A stretch of 64,000 nucleotides of DNA from Bacteroidales bacterium (GCA_024400455.1 JAKSMU010000002.1:62001-126000), one strand, 5' to 3'. Positions 8,806 through 19,700 are shown, counted from the first letter of the stretch. Numbers and translations are program-made. The notes: generated from the letters alone by a model not told the origin.

Positions 8806-10302
8806 CTACGCCTTTCTTCTGCAAACCTTTGCAACAACGCCTTTCACCAAATCCTTTTCAAACCAGCAAATGGCAGCGCAGAAAACCATCATGATCAAAG
8901 CATTCACAACAACTGCCAAAACTTGGTTTTCGATATGGATGAAGCGCATCGCAAAGAACAAAACCAATGCCAAGGCAAAATAACCCAAAATGCCTTTCAC
9001 ATCGTAGGGAACAGGTGCTTTTTTCTGCCCTACAAAATAGGAAAGCAACATGCAGATGCCATAGCCTGCAAAGCCTCCCCAAGCACAAGCCATGTAACCA
9101 TATTTCGGAACAAAAATGAAATTGATAGCCAGCAAAACCGCGCAACCTATAGCCGAAAAGATTGCTCCCCACCAAGTCTGGTCGATGAGTTTGTACCAAA
9201 ACGAAAGGTTGAAATAAATGCCCATAAAGATTTCAGCCATCATCACAATCGGGACGACAACCAGACCTTCCCAATAGTCGGATTTGATGATGTGTTTCAG
9301 GAGCGGCATAAACGCCACGACTGCCAAGAATGCAAACAGCGTGAACATGACGAAATATTTCATCACCTGAGCTTGCATTTCTTTACTATCAGCGTCCTTT
9401 TTGCCGCCAAAAACGAAAGGCTCGTAGGCATAACGGAAAGCTTGCGTAATCATGGCCATAATCATGGCAATCTTCACGCAGGCGCCATAAATACCCAACT
9501 GAACTTCGCCTTCCTTTCCCGGAACGATGAAACGGTAGCAAATCTTATCAGCCACCTGATTCAGAATGCCAGCCAAGCCCAAAAGCAGCAAAGGCCATGT
9601 GTAACGCAACATTTGTTTCAGCAGGTTTTTATCTATGCCAAAACGCAATTTTTTAATTTCAGGTATGAAACCGAAAGTAATGCTTGCCGTGCAAATCAGA
9701 TTAACAATGAAAATATAACCAACTTGATATTCAACATTATACCAACCCATCAGATTCGGGCAACTCTCCTTCAAGCCTGGGGCCACAAGGAAAATGAAGA
9801 GGTTAAGGCCTATGTTGACAAAAATGAACAACAGTTTCAGCGTAGCAAACTTGATGGCTTTATTTTCGTAACGTAAACGCGAAAAAAGGATGGCTTGAAA
9901 AGCATCAAAAGCCACAATAATGGCCATGATTTCGACATATTCGGGATGGTTGCCATAGTCCAAAGCATTGGCTATCGGATGCAGAAACAGTGATACAAGA
10001 ACTACAAATACCAACGAAACAAAGCCAACAGCAAGTCCGGAAGTGGAAAAAGCCTTGTCGGGATTGACACCTTCCTTGTTGGCGAAACGGAAGAAAGTGG
10101 TCTCCATGCCAAAAGTAAGGATGACAAGCAGTAAGGCCGTGTAACCATAAAGATTCGTAACAACCCCATAACCACCTGTCGATGCTGCAATCTTGTAAGT
10201 GTAAAGCGGCACCAGCAGATAATTCAAGAACCTGCCGATGATGCTGCTCAATCCGTAAATGGCGGTCTGCCCTAACAATGATGAAAGTTTATTGTTTGAC
10301 AT
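8806..10302 (-). CDS. Polysaccharide/oligosaccharide flippase, MOP superfamily
   Basis: This 498-residue integral membrane protein has about 12-14 hydrophobic helices along its length (early YGFSSIIGRFLNYLLVPLYTY-like segment, then VFVVLVSLFLHPI and IFIVNLICTASITFGFIPEI). It matches the Wzx/PST-like transporters that flip lipid-linked oligosaccharides across the inner membrane. It starts at the ATG at 10302. An unusual purine-rich GGAGAGG sits 6 bases upstream, resembling a Shine-Dalgarno site, which is uncommon in this phylum. Substrate unknown; O-antigen or capsule units are the usual candidates. Confidence 0.82.
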   Translation of the reverse strand: MSNNKLSSLLGQTAIYGLSSIIGRFLNYLLVPLYTYKIAASTGGYGVVTNLYGYTALLLVILTFGMETTFFRFANKEGVNPDKAFSTSGLAVGFVSLVFVVLVSLFLHPIANALDYGNHPEYVEIMAIIVAFDAFQAILFSRLRYENKAIKFATLKLLFIFVNIGLNLFIFLVAPGLKESCPNLMGWYNVEYQVGYIFIVNLICTASITFGFIPEIKKLRFGIDKNLLKQMLRYTWPLLLLGLAGILNQVADKICYRFIVPGKEGEVQLGIYGACVKIAMIMAMITQAFRYAYEPFVFGGKKDADSKEMQAQVMKYFVMFTLFAFLAVVAFMPLLKHIIKSDYWEGLVVVPIVMMAEIFMGIYFNLSFWYKLIDQTWWGAIFSAIGCAVLLAINFIFVPKYGYMACAWGGFAGYGICMLLSYFVGQKKAPVPYDVKGILGYFALALVLFFAMRFIHIENQVLAVVVNALIMMVFCAAICWFEKDLVKGVVAKVCRRKA

Positions 10303-10339
10303 CGTTTTCCTCTCCTTTTTTCTAATCAGAATAACCCTA

Positions 10340-10347
10340 CAAAAATA
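10340..10347 (-). promoter_or_regulatory. -7 element upstream of flippase
   Basis: Minus-strand TATTTTTG, 37 bases before the flippase ATG, matches the Bacteroidota -7 element. No clear -33 TTG. Confidence 0.45.
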
Positions 10348-10359
10348 GGAATTATTGCA

Positions 10360-13300
10360 TTAAGATTGTTCTTTGTTTTTGAAAAGCTCAATGATAAAGG
10401 TCGTGCCCCTACCCTCTTCACTTTCAAAATTGATGCGTCCGTCGGCCACCTGAATGATATTGTAAACCATGGCAAGACCCAAACCGGTTCCACTCGATTT
10501 CGTAGTAAAGTTCGGCAGGAAAATCTTCTTCTTATTTTCCTCCTTGATACCTTTGCCGTTGTCTTTTATTGTGATGATGTATTTCTGCTCATTGTCAATC
10601 AGTTCCACTTCAATTTTTCCATCAGGTTTCGATCCAATGGCTTGAATGGCATTCTTAATGATATTGCCGAAAGCACGGTTCAGATTAGTCTTGTCGCCAT
10701 TGAAAAGATGCTCTTTTTTCATGTCGTAATCATAAGTGAAATTTATGTTTTCCTCAACATTGTACAAGTTGACAACACCTTGTAAAAGTGAAGCCAAATC
10801 CAGCATTTCCGGATGGTTTTCTGGCAGTTTGGCAAACGAAGAAAAAGCTGAGGCAATTTCCGACAGGTCATCGATTTGTTCCAGCAAGGTGTTGGCCGTG
10901 CGTTTCAAGCGGTCGCCTATATCTTCAGCTCCGTCGTTATAGGCTTTCACCAGATATTGCACGCTCAGTTGCATCGGTGTCAATGGGTTCTTGATTTCGT
11001 GTGCCACCTGTCGTGCCATTTCACGCCAAGTGCTTTCGCGTTCGTTGCGGGCAATCAAATTAGCGCTTTTTTCCAACTCGACAATCAGTTGGTTGTATTG
11101 TTCAATTAACGCCCCGATTTCATCGTTGCTTTTCCAATCAATCGGTTCGTTGTTTCTGTCCAACTGAACGCTTTGCATCTTGCTTTGAATCAACGATAAA
11201 GGTTTTGTCAATCGTCGCGTAACCCGCAAAATCAACAGAAAAGAAACACTCAGCAAAACCAAAATGATGTTAAGATAAGTCAGCATGAAACTGATGATTT
11301 CCGAGCGCAGATCCAATTCAGAAGAAAAATAAGGCGTATTGAGATAAGCCAATGCATTACCTCTTTCATCAGTAATCGGAACGTATGCCGATTCGTATTT
11401 GCCCTTCCCAAGAGTTTCCTCGTGCGTGTAATAAAGGCTCCGGTTGCCACGCAGATTTCTGAAAGACTCGGCATTCATCAAAGTCGCCTGAAGGAAATTT
11501 TCAAACAGCTCAGGCCGCGTCGAGGCAATCAGTTTTCCATCCAAGCCGTAAAGGTTCAAGTCGGTGAAATAAGTCCTTGAGTATCTTTGCAATATCTCAG
11601 TCCAGACAGCACGACGGTTTTCGGTTGCAAGCCAAGCAAAATCAATGTCGTTTTCCATTTCCAAAAGCACAGTTCGTGTTGTCTCAAACTGCGAATCTTT
11701 CGTTTTCTGATTGTACAAGCCACGCATGTAAATCACGGAAATAGGACCAAGTACAAAAAACGAAATGCCCAAAGTGAGCAAAACAACCATCTGGAATTTA
11801 TTGCCCAAACTCTTACGCTGCCATTCCCTTTGTTTTCTAGGTCGAATCATGAAATAGACAATCACAACGGGAACCAGCAAAATGAGGAAAAAGAGTCCAA
11901 AAGGAGCCGTAACATCAGCCCAACCTTTCTTTTCGGTACTGACAACCAAAACATCATTTTCACCATTTGCCAAGGCATAATGTTTTACACCTTTATCAAA
12001 AGAAAACTTTTTATCGCTGATTTTCAAATCATTGATAAAATTCGGATAGACAAATTCACCATATTTGTAAACCAAAATGCTATCGCGATAACTGGCAACC
12101 GAATAATCATACGGCATGTTGCTATTGTTTTCCTGGAGAAAATGTGGGAAACCAAAACCTTCAGGTGCAATTGGCTTATAGAATTCAAAATAAAGCGTTT
12201 TTTGGCGCAAGGAATCCAAGTCATACAATTTGATTTTTGCCAAATAATTCGGATCAAGTGTGAAATAATCAAGAAAATAAAGATTATCTCCTACCCTCTT
12301 CGTTTCGTTATTTGCAAGAATATCAAGGAAATAATTGTCACAATTTACAGTATAACCCTCCGGCTGAATCGTGATTTCCTCATTAGGTTCGCAAACAGTG
12401 AGTGATACGGAATACGCCTTCATTTTATCATCAAAAAGCAATTCCTTTGAATAGCCCAAGACCACATCTGAAAGTACATTACTCTCCGAAAAAACCATTT
12501 CGCGCAAAACGGAATCCGATTCAACTTTCTGCTTGAAAGAAAAGTAAGAATCCTCAAAATCAACATCTTGCTTTTGCATTAGCTTTTCAGCTGCAGCAAT
12601 CATATAGGCATTTTCCTTCTTCGATTCCGACTGAAAACGCAAATAAGTAAGGAAAACAGCTATGAGAAAAACAAGGCTTAAGCTTATTTCAGCAAAATGA
12701 GGTCTTTCCTTTTTCTTTATTGAATCAAACCATTGCTGCGATTTATCAAACGAAAGGAACAGAAAAACCAAGCCGCAAAGTAAGAACAACGCGAACAGCG
12801 CAAAGAAAAACTCTTTGTAAGGCGACTTTATCGTTTTAAAAACTGTGAAATCACAATAAGACAGGATATTACCATTTGAAGAATAGATTCGATAAGCGGA
12901 TTCTTCACTTGTGAAATCAACATTCAAATCAAACAATGTATTGAAAAGGCAAAATTCGCTCGGGAAAAAATCGTTATCAATTTTATAATTGGTATTGAGA
13001 CACTTAAATAAATAAAAAGACCGGTTCCCTTCAGTAAAGGAATGAACGAAATAATCGCCCGAAAGCAAATTACAAATCGTATCCTGCCCCAAAACGGTGC
13101 GGCGTTTCAAAAGTCGAGGACTAACTGTATTTTGGTTCCAGTAAACCAAAGAATCATCTGAAAAAATGTAAAGACCAAACTCACGATTTACCAGATCAGA
13201 AGATTTTGCATCATTCGAAGTAACCGAGGAAACAGAATGTTGCAATTCACCGACAACGCGCTGCACTCTTTTTTCAATTCGTTTGGGATTGGAAACAAAA

Positions 13301-13389
13301 AGAATTTCCAAAACAAAAAAAAGGGCAAGAAGTAAAGTCAAACCAAAAAAGACAAGACTAATGGAACGATATTTATGCAAATTCCTCAT
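10360..13389 (-). CDS. NtrY-like sensor histidine kinase
   Basis: This 1009-residue kinase has several membrane segments: residues about 7-32, 193-214, 232-252, 495-515, 535-560 and 694-717. The last is followed by a HAMP-like linker (RLTKPLSLIQSKMQSV). The catalytic core has an H-box WREMARQVAHEIKNPLTP (phospho-acceptor His near 797), an N-box NLNRAFGNIIKNAIQAI, then DNGKGI and GTGLGLAMVYNII. The H-box wording is that of the NtrY group. Two extracytoplasmic loops, about 250 and 130 residues long, are candidate sensor domains. No response regulator lies next to it, so its partner is elsewhere. Signal unknown. Confidence 0.88.
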   Translation of the reverse strand: MRNLHKYRSISLVFFGLTLLLALFFVLEILFVSNPKRIEKRVQRVVGELQHSVSSVTSNDAKSSDLVNREFGLYIFSDDSLVYWNQNTVSPRLLKRRTVLGQDTICNLLSGDYFVHSFTEGNRSFYLFKCLNTNYKIDNDFFPSEFCLFNTLFDLNVDFTSEESAYRIYSSNGNILSYCDFTVFKTIKSPYKEFFFALFALFLLCGLVFLFLSFDKSQQWFDSIKKKERPHFAEISLSLVFLIAVFLTYLRFQSESKKENAYMIAAAEKLMQKQDVDFEDSYFSFKQKVESDSVLREMVFSESNVLSDVVLGYSKELLFDDKMKAYSVSLTVCEPNEEITIQPEGYTVNCDNYFLDILANNETKRVGDNLYFLDYFTLDPNYLAKIKLYDLDSLRQKTLYFEFYKPIAPEGFGFPHFLQENNSNMPYDYSVASYRDSILVYKYGEFVYPNFINDLKISDKKFSFDKGVKHYALANGENDVLVVSTEKKGWADVTAPFGLFFLILLVPVVIVYFMIRPRKQREWQRKSLGNKFQMVVLLTLGISFFVLGPISVIYMRGLYNQKTKDSQFETTRTVLLEMENDIDFAWLATENRRAVWTEILQRYSRTYFTDLNLYGLDGKLIASTRPELFENFLQATLMNAESFRNLRGNRSLYYTHEETLGKGKYESAYVPITDERGNALAYLNTPYFSSELDLRSEIISFMLTYLNIILVLLSVSFLLILRVTRRLTKPLSLIQSKMQSVQLDRNNEPIDWKSNDEIGALIEQYNQLIVELEKSANLIARNERESTWREMARQVAHEIKNPLTPMQLSVQYLVKAYNDGAEDIGDRLKRTANTLLEQIDDLSEIASAFSSFAKLPENHPEMLDLASLLQGVVNLYNVEENINFTYDYDMKKEHLFNGDKTNLNRAFGNIIKNAIQAIGSKPDGKIEVELIDNEQKYIITIKDNGKGIKEENKKKIFLPNFTTKSSGTGLGLAMVYNIIQVADGRINFESEEGRGTTFIIELFKNKEQS

Positions 13390-13528
13390 AAATAAAACAT
13401 ATTACTATAAATCAACGAATTACAAAACATCAATTCTAATCAATTATCATACCATTTTTGAATGATATTTCCATAAAGAAGACAAAATGCCTAAAAACCG
13501 CCAAAAAGGGGCAAATTTTCAAAATGAC

Positions 13529-14407
13529 TTATTTTTGCTTTTCAAACACATATACCAAACTCGACCATTCACCACTCTTTTGAGCCTTGACATTCGAGAT
13601 CAAACCTCGAAAGGCACCTCTTAATAAAGGCAAACTTTTTTGAGCATATTTCTCACTTAAAAAAGAAATATAAAAAGCATCCCAAACTAATTTTTGCGTT
13701 TGATTTTGAATTAAACCATTGATATTAAATATTTTAGCAATAGAATCCTGTGAGAAATGGTTCAAATGGCGCGGCACATCGTAAGCAGCCCATTTATCTT
13801 TATAATATTGTGCGTCATACGACCTGAAATTCGGTAAAGCAACGACAAGTCTTCCTCCTTTTTTCAAAAGCCTATTTAGCTGATTGACTTGCCATTGCAA
13901 ATCAGAAACATGCTCCAAAACATGCCACATCGTGATGACATCAAAGCTTTCATCAGGCAATTCTTCCAAATCTTTTGGAAGCATAATTTCTGCTTTGATT
14001 CTTTTTTTTGCAATTGATGACGCGTCATCTGAAGGTTCAGCACCAGTGCATTGCCAACCGTTTTGTTCAGCAAAATGAAGAAAATCACCCACTCCGCAAC
14101 CAATATCAAGCAATCTGCCATGTTCTTTTCCTTGCGTAGCAATAGCAATTTTATGTTTCAAATTCACAGATTTCACTGCCTCATAAACACGAGGAATAAA
14201 GCCTTTCTTGTTTTCCTGATGACTATAATATGTCTCAGATTTATAATAATCACCAATTTTCTCATCGGAAGGTTTCGGTGTGGTGTAAAGCAGACCACAA
14301 TCTTCACAAACCATAATATCAAATGGTTCTTGTGTCAGAAAATAGTCTTTTAAACTCAGATGTGTGTGTGCTTTTTCCGATTGGCACCAAGGACATTTAT
14401 CACTCAT
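13529..14407 (-). CDS. Class I SAM methyltransferase with N-terminal zinc ribbon
   Basis: This 292-residue protein begins with a likely zinc-binding pair (CPWC at 5-8 and CEDC at about 35-38, CxxC twice) followed by a Rossmann methyltransferase core: motif I LLDIGCGVGDFLHFAEQNGW near residue 98, then DVITMWHVLEHVSD and LVVALPNFRSYDA. These resemble methyltransferases acting on sugars, lipids or quinones, with the HVLEHV motif common in cell-surface and antibiotic sugar clusters. A parS-like site lies 11 bases upstream of its ATG, between it and mnmG. Substrate not predictable. Confidence 0.8.
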   Translation of the reverse strand: MSDKCPWCQSEKAHTHLSLKDYFLTQEPFDIMVCEDCGLLYTTPKPSDEKIGDYYKSETYYSHQENKKGFIPRVYEAVKSVNLKHKIAIATQGKEHGRLLDIGCGVGDFLHFAEQNGWQCTGAEPSDDASSIAKKRIKAEIMLPKDLEELPDESFDVITMWHVLEHVSDLQWQVNQLNRLLKKGGRLVVALPNFRSYDAQYYKDKWAAYDVPRHLNHFSQDSIAKIFNINGLIQNQTQKLVWDAFYISFLSEKYAQKSLPLLRGAFRGLISNVKAQKSGEWSSLVYVFEKQK

Positions 14408-14417
14408 ATTTCTTCAG

Positions 14418-14433
14418 TGTTTCATGTGGAACA
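14418..14433. other. parS-like site downstream of mnmG
   Basis: TGTTTCATGTGGAACA; its reverse complement TGTTCCACATGAAACA matches the parS consensus TGTTnCACGTGAAACA except for one central base (CACATG for CACGTG). It lies between the stop of mnmG and the methyltransferase start. A second site with the same centre is at 16322-16337. Confidence 0.65.
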
Positions 14434-14438
14434 ATTCT

Positions 14439-16313
14439 CTATCTTCCTAAAAATATGGCTAATACATTTATATCAGCAGGCGAAATGCCACTGATTCGCG
14501 AAGCCTGGCCAAGTGTTTCGGGCTTATAGCGGATCAGCTTTTCGCGCGATTCGTATGAAAGCGAAGTCAGACTATGGTAGTCGAAATCAACAGGCAATTT
14601 GACGTTTTCCAAACGGTTCAGTTTATCTGCCAATTCATTTTCCTTCGTGATATAACTGTCATATTTTACTAGAATTTCGGCTTCCTCAACACATTCCTTT
14701 ACAAACCTATCGCCCAAATCATAGCGTTCTTTCAAACTTGATAGCGTATCAACCATTTCGAAAAGACTTATCTGAGGACGCAGCAACATATACGACAATT
14801 TCACTTTCTGGTCGATTGGCGAAGATTCATTCATTTGCAACAAACCATTGATTTCATCAGGATAAACGTAGTTCTCGTTCAAAAAACCGATGATTTCCTC
14901 AACTTTACGCTTCTTTTCCAAGTAACGCTGATAACGGTCTTCCTTAGCCAGGCCCATTTTATAGGACATTTCCGTCAATCTGCTGTCGGCATTATCCTGC
15001 CGCAACAAAATACGGTATTCTGCCCTACTGGTAAACATTCTATAAGGTTCATCAACGCCTTTGGTAATCAGATCATCAATCAAAACGCCAATGTATGCCT
15101 CGGAACGAGACAAAACCAACGGCTGATTATCATGAATCAGATGATGGGCATTGATACCCGACATCAAACCCTGGCATGCGGCTTCTTCATAACCCGTAGT
15201 GCCATTGATCTGCCCTGCAAAGAACAAACCATGAATTTTCCGCGTTTCAAGCGAATGATGCAATTGCTCTGGCGGAAAATAATCATACTCGATGGCATAA
15301 CCCGGACGGAAAATCTTTGCGTTTTCAAAGCCCTCGATTTGGCGCAAGGCTTCATATTGGATATAATCCGGCAAAGATGAACTGAAACCATTCAGATAGT
15401 ATTCTTCGGTGGTCCAGCCCTCAGGTTCGACAAACAGCTGATGTGCATCCTTTCCGGCAAAACGGTCAATCTTATCTTCAATGCTCGGACAATAACGCGG
15501 ACCAACACCTTTGATGCGTCCATTAAACATAGGCGAATATTTGAAGCCTTTACGCAAGGTTTCGTGGACTTTCAAAGAAGTATGCGCAATCCAGCAACTA
15601 CGCTGTTTGGTGATCTTGAAAGGTTCGTTATAGGAAAAACCAACCACATCTTCGTCACCTTTTTGCTCGATGAGACGGCTGAAATCTATGGTTCTGCCGT
15701 CAACACGAACAGGCGTACCTGTCTTCAGTCTTTTGGCCTCAAAGCCCATTTCCTTGAGTTGCTCGGTGATGCCATAACTCGCCACCTCCCCCATTCTTCC
15801 GCCTGGAAAATGCTGCTCGCCGATATGAATCAAGCCATTCAGAAAAGTGCCATTGGTCAAAATGACAGCCTTGGAATGAATTTCGCCACCCATATTGGTC
15901 ACAACACCTTTCACCCGGTCGCCCTCAAAAAGCAAGCCGACAACGGCATCCTGCCAAAAATCGAGATTAGGTGTTTGTTCCAACATGCTGCGCCATTCGG
16001 CCGAAAACATCATCTTGTCGCTTTGGCAACGCGGGCTCCACATGGCCGGTCCTTTCGACTTGTTCAACATTCTAAACTGAATCATGGTGCGGTCGGAGAC
16101 AATGCCCGAATAACCGCCCAAAGCATCAATTTCGCGCACAATCTGACCCTTGGCAATGCCGCCCATGGCAGGATTGCACGACATGGAAGCGAACAAGCGT
16201 AAGTCCATGGTAATGAGCAAAACCTTATTGCCCAAATTTGCGGCAGCAGCAGCGGCCTCGCAACCTGCATGGCCAGCTCCCACCACTATTATATCATACT
16301 TTTCAAAAATCAT
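14439..16313 (-). CDS. mnmG: tRNA uridine-5-carboxymethylaminomethyl(34) synthesis enzyme MnmG
   Basis: The FAD protein MnmG (GidA) works with MnmE to modify the wobble uridine of certain tRNAs. The 624-residue length is normal. The N-terminus holds the dinucleotide-binding motif VVGAGHAGCEAA, followed by CNPAMGGIAKGQIVREID; later come the family motifs GTFLNGLIHIG, RYCPSIEDKI and the C-terminal ISGISPADINVLAIFL. Starts at the ATG at 16313. parS-like 16-mers flank the gene on both sides, consistent with the common presence of gidA near bacterial replication origins. Confidence 0.97.
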   Translation of the reverse strand: MIFEKYDIIVVGAGHAGCEAAAAAANLGNKVLLITMDLRLFASMSCNPAMGGIAKGQIVREIDALGGYSGIVSDRTMIQFRMLNKSKGPAMWSPRCQSDKMMFSAEWRSMLEQTPNLDFWQDAVVGLLFEGDRVKGVVTNMGGEIHSKAVILTNGTFLNGLIHIGEQHFPGGRMGEVASYGITEQLKEMGFEAKRLKTGTPVRVDGRTIDFSRLIEQKGDEDVVGFSYNEPFKITKQRSCWIAHTSLKVHETLRKGFKYSPMFNGRIKGVGPRYCPSIEDKIDRFAGKDAHQLFVEPEGWTTEEYYLNGFSSSLPDYIQYEALRQIEGFENAKIFRPGYAIEYDYFPPEQLHHSLETRKIHGLFFAGQINGTTGYEEAACQGLMSGINAHHLIHDNQPLVLSRSEAYIGVLIDDLITKGVDEPYRMFTSRAEYRILLRQDNADSRLTEMSYKMGLAKEDRYQRYLEKKRKVEEIIGFLNENYVYPDEINGLLQMNESSPIDQKVKLSYMLLRPQISLFEMVDTLSSLKERYDLGDRFVKECVEEAEILVKYDSYITKENELADKLNRLENVKLPVDFDYHSLTSLSYESREKLIRYKPETLGQASRISGISPADINVLAIFLGR

Positions 16314-16321
16314 CTTACTCG

Positions 16322-16337
16322 TGTTTCACATGAAACA
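16322..16337. other. parS-like site upstream of mnmG
   Basis: TGTTTCACATGAAACA, a palindrome with a 2-base centre, differs from canonical parS (TGTTTCACGTGAAACA) at one central position. It lies in the 49-base gap between ybeY and mnmG. With the site at 14418 it brackets mnmG, at an origin-proximal distance from the candidate oriC at 60.3 kb. Confidence 0.7.
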
Positions 16338-16362
16338 ATAGTTCTATAAAATTGATACTGAA

Positions 16363-16782
16363 TTATTTAAATAATAAACTCAACGATTCCTCTTCTTTCA
16401 AACGCATCATTTTCTCGTCTTCATCAGTCAAATCGTCGAAGCCTATCAGATGCAAGACACCATGGATAATGACACGGTGCAATTCGCTTTCATAACTGCG
16501 ACCAAAAGTCTGTGCGTTTTCAGCAATACGATCCAAACTCAGACAAAATTCGCTTGAAATAACTAATTCACAATCCGTTAAAGGAAATGTAACAATATCA
16601 GTATAAAAATCATGACCTAAGCGTTGCTGATTGATTTCCAACAATTTATCATCACTGCAAAAATAATAGTACAACTCCCCTACCGATTTGCCGTGTCGCT
16701 TGACAACATCGTCAATCCAAAGTTTTGCCTCATCATAATCGATGACTGGCATTTCAACATCAATGGTCTGAAAACGAATCAT
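16363..16782 (-). CDS. ybeY: Endoribonuclease YbeY
   Basis: YbeY is a metal-dependent RNase for 16S rRNA maturation and ribosome quality control. The 139-residue protein has the family core: GELYYYFCSDDKLLEINQQRLGH, DIVTFPL and HGVLHLIGFDD. In E. coli the metal site is HGxLHLxGYDH; here the third histidine is aspartate. I believe this change is common in Bacteroidota, so it does not argue against function. Its start (ATG 16782) lies 3 bases after the DUF4175 stop, so the two are probably co-transcribed. The family call is firm. Confidence 0.9.
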   Translation of the reverse strand: MIRFQTIDVEMPVIDYDEAKLWIDDVVKRHGKSVGELYYYFCSDDKLLEINQQRLGHDFYTDIVTFPLTDCELVISSEFCLSLDRIAENAQTFGRSYESELHRVIIHGVLHLIGFDDLTDEDEKMMRLKEEESLSLLFK

Positions 16783-16785
16783 TTG

Positions 16786-19700
16786 CTAATTATTTGTATT
16801 TTTACGAAGATAGTATTCGTTGATTTTATCCTTATAGAAAGGCGCATATTCGATAGGATTCTTACGCAGAAATTCTTGATTCTTCCTCAAGCTCTGTTCA
16901 TAGATGTATTCATCAATCTTACGGTCGAATTGCGAACCTTTAAATTCATTGCTCTTTCGGGTTTCGTCCTGATCGCGCTTTTCCTGGGCCTTCTGCGACT
17001 CTAACATGCGTGAAACGATTTCCTTATTACGCTCAATGGTTTGGCGCGTTATACGCTTGTTTACGAGGTCCTCCTCCAATTTTTCCATGTCCTTGATAAT
17101 CTCATTCAGGCCATCATCGCCCAACTGCCCGTTTTCCTTCATTTCCTTGAGCATTTGCTGCATACCTTGGCGCAACATTTCCTGTTCGGCAGCCATACGG
17201 GCAAACTGCTCGCTCATCGAACTGGATTGGGGTTGTCCTTGCTGTTTTTGCTGTTGCATCTGCTGCTGCATCTGTTTCAACTGCTCGCCAAGCTGTTGCT
17301 GCATCTGCTTCATGTTCTGAAGACTTTGTGATTGTCCCGACTTGCATTGTTTGCTTTGCATCGGCATACCTTGCATACTCATCGAGTTTTCCATTTGTTC
17401 AAGCGATTCGGCCAACATCAAGGCCAAATTGTTCATAGACATCATGGAAGTCTGCTGATTTCTTACAGCCGAGGAAAGTTTTAGATTATTCAAATACTCC
17501 ATCGCCAAACCCGTTTGGTCTTCAATGATATGCAATTCATCAAAAACGAAATTCTGAATCATCGGCTGGCGCATGGCCATACTCTTTAAGGAATCGCGAA
17601 CCATAGTGAAATTATCAGCGATTTCCTTCTGAGTAATGATTTTTTCGACAAGCGAAGGATCATCCGTGCGCATTTTACCAATTTCAGTCATCAAGTCTTC
17701 CTGCTCGTGCGAAGCGTGAACCACATTTTCCAAAAGCACACGCACCAAATAAGCATCTTCGGCCATTTGCTCCATATCGCCACCCTGCATCTGCATCAAC
17801 ATGTTATTGGCCATCTCCTGCATCTTCTCCCCTGCTTTCTGTTTGTTTTGCTGCGATTTTTGCTGCTGCCCCGACTGTTCCTGTTGCGAAGCGTCATTCA
17901 AATCCTGCTCAATGCTTTCCTGCATGGCTTCGTCTTTGCCAACATCGAAAGGCTGCTGGATGTCTTTATTCTTCTCAAGCAAATCATCCAGTTCGTCCAT
18001 CATCTTGTTGAACTCTTCCTTAGCTTCCTCTGCCGATTTCTGGGAATCCTCATTACCTTCCTGTTTTCCTTCATCTTGCTTACCTTCCTCTTGATTCTTA
18101 AGCTCCTCACCTAGCTGATTCAGTTTTTCCGCCAAATCGGTCAAATCCTTTTCCATTTTCAACTGTTCCAAAAGCGAAAGATTGCGGTCAAGCATTTCCT
18201 GCATCGACTGGTTGTTTTTCTTAATGTCCTGCATCATCTGCTGCATCTGCTCACGCGGCATTTCATCAAGCATCTTCTGCAGTTCATCCATCAGTTTCTT
18301 CATCTCATCAGGAATGACTTGGTCGAAAAGCTTGTTGATTTGTTCCTGTTTTTTCAACAAATCTTCATTAGCAACTTCGTTCTTTTCCATGAAATCCTTC
18401 AAATCCTGCTGTTCCTTTTGCAGTTTGTTCCATTCTTCCTGAATTTCATTCTGCTTTTCAATCAAATCCTTCATCCTTTCCTTGTCCGACCAATCCAATT
18501 CCTTCTTCTGAATCAGGTCTTGAAGCATCTTCTCAATGTCGTTTTGCAGTTTGTCGGCCTCTTTCGATTTCTGGGAAAGCTTGTCAAGAATGTCTTCGGC
18601 GTTTTTGTCAGCAATGCTATCCAAAGCAGATTCGGAAGGCTTGTAATAAGTGAAAGTCTCGGAGCGTTTCGATTTCGGTCCGTGGAAACCATCGTTATCC
18701 CATACCTCAAAAAAGACTTCCATATCCTGACCAGGCATAACGCCCAGACTATCCATATTGAAATGATAGAAAAACGAAGTGCGCGTCTGCGAAGCATCAA
18801 AAGCAATGGACCTAACCACATTCTTTTCCTGCGGATGCTTGATTAAACAATTGAATGTCAACTTCGTAAAACCATAATCATCGGTAAGGAGGCCTGAGAA
18901 ATAAACATCAGTTGAAAGCTGCTCATCGAAAGACTCGACGCGAATGTCAGGATAAGCATCGGGCAACACATCAACGGAAAAAGCAAGAGGTTCCATGTTG
19001 GAATTCCATTCGTTGCTCAAATGAAAATCGAACTTGCCGGAATTAGCCGCCGTGAAGGAATACAAAGCCTCGTTATCGTTGACATTCAAATCGATACGCG
19101 ACGAATCTGCAAAAATGTATGCGTTTTCAGCATCGCGGGTGAAAAAGTGAAAATCGACCTTAGTGCCTTGCGGAACAATTAGGCGTGTCTTGCCTTCCAA
19201 AGTCTCATTTTCGCGATGAATGTAATTAGGATAGTGCAAGTCGCAGCGATAGGAGAGAAGCGCCGGATTAGGATGCACCGTAATGTGCAAGTCCTGACTG
19301 CGGTATTCGCCACCTACGACATTGAAATCCAAATCATTGTAAAGGTTTTTGAAGGTATATTCAAATTCATTCACCGAGTTTTTCTGCATCATCTGTTGGC
19401 CTTGACTGCTTTTCACGAAGAAAGCATCGGGAATTCGTTCGCCCGTCACCGATATGCTGAATTTCACATCCTGACCTTGTGTTGTCTCAATATCCGTCTG
19501 ATTGATAACGACTTGATAGGGTAGGGGTTTCTCAAAATGCTGTTCGTAATTGACGATTCGCTGCGTAGGCTGCAAGGCAAATTTCGGAAAGAAAATCACT
19601 AAACACAAAAGCAGCGCCAAAAGTCCGAAAAACACGGCCAGATATTTCAGGTTGCCTTTCAGATCGACAGCATCGGTAAACTTGATAGGGGAGAGGCTTT

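Noticed and set aside
16363..16782. Non-functional YbeY because of the missing third histidine
   Set aside because: The substitution to Asp is plausibly general in this phylum and all other motifs are intact.
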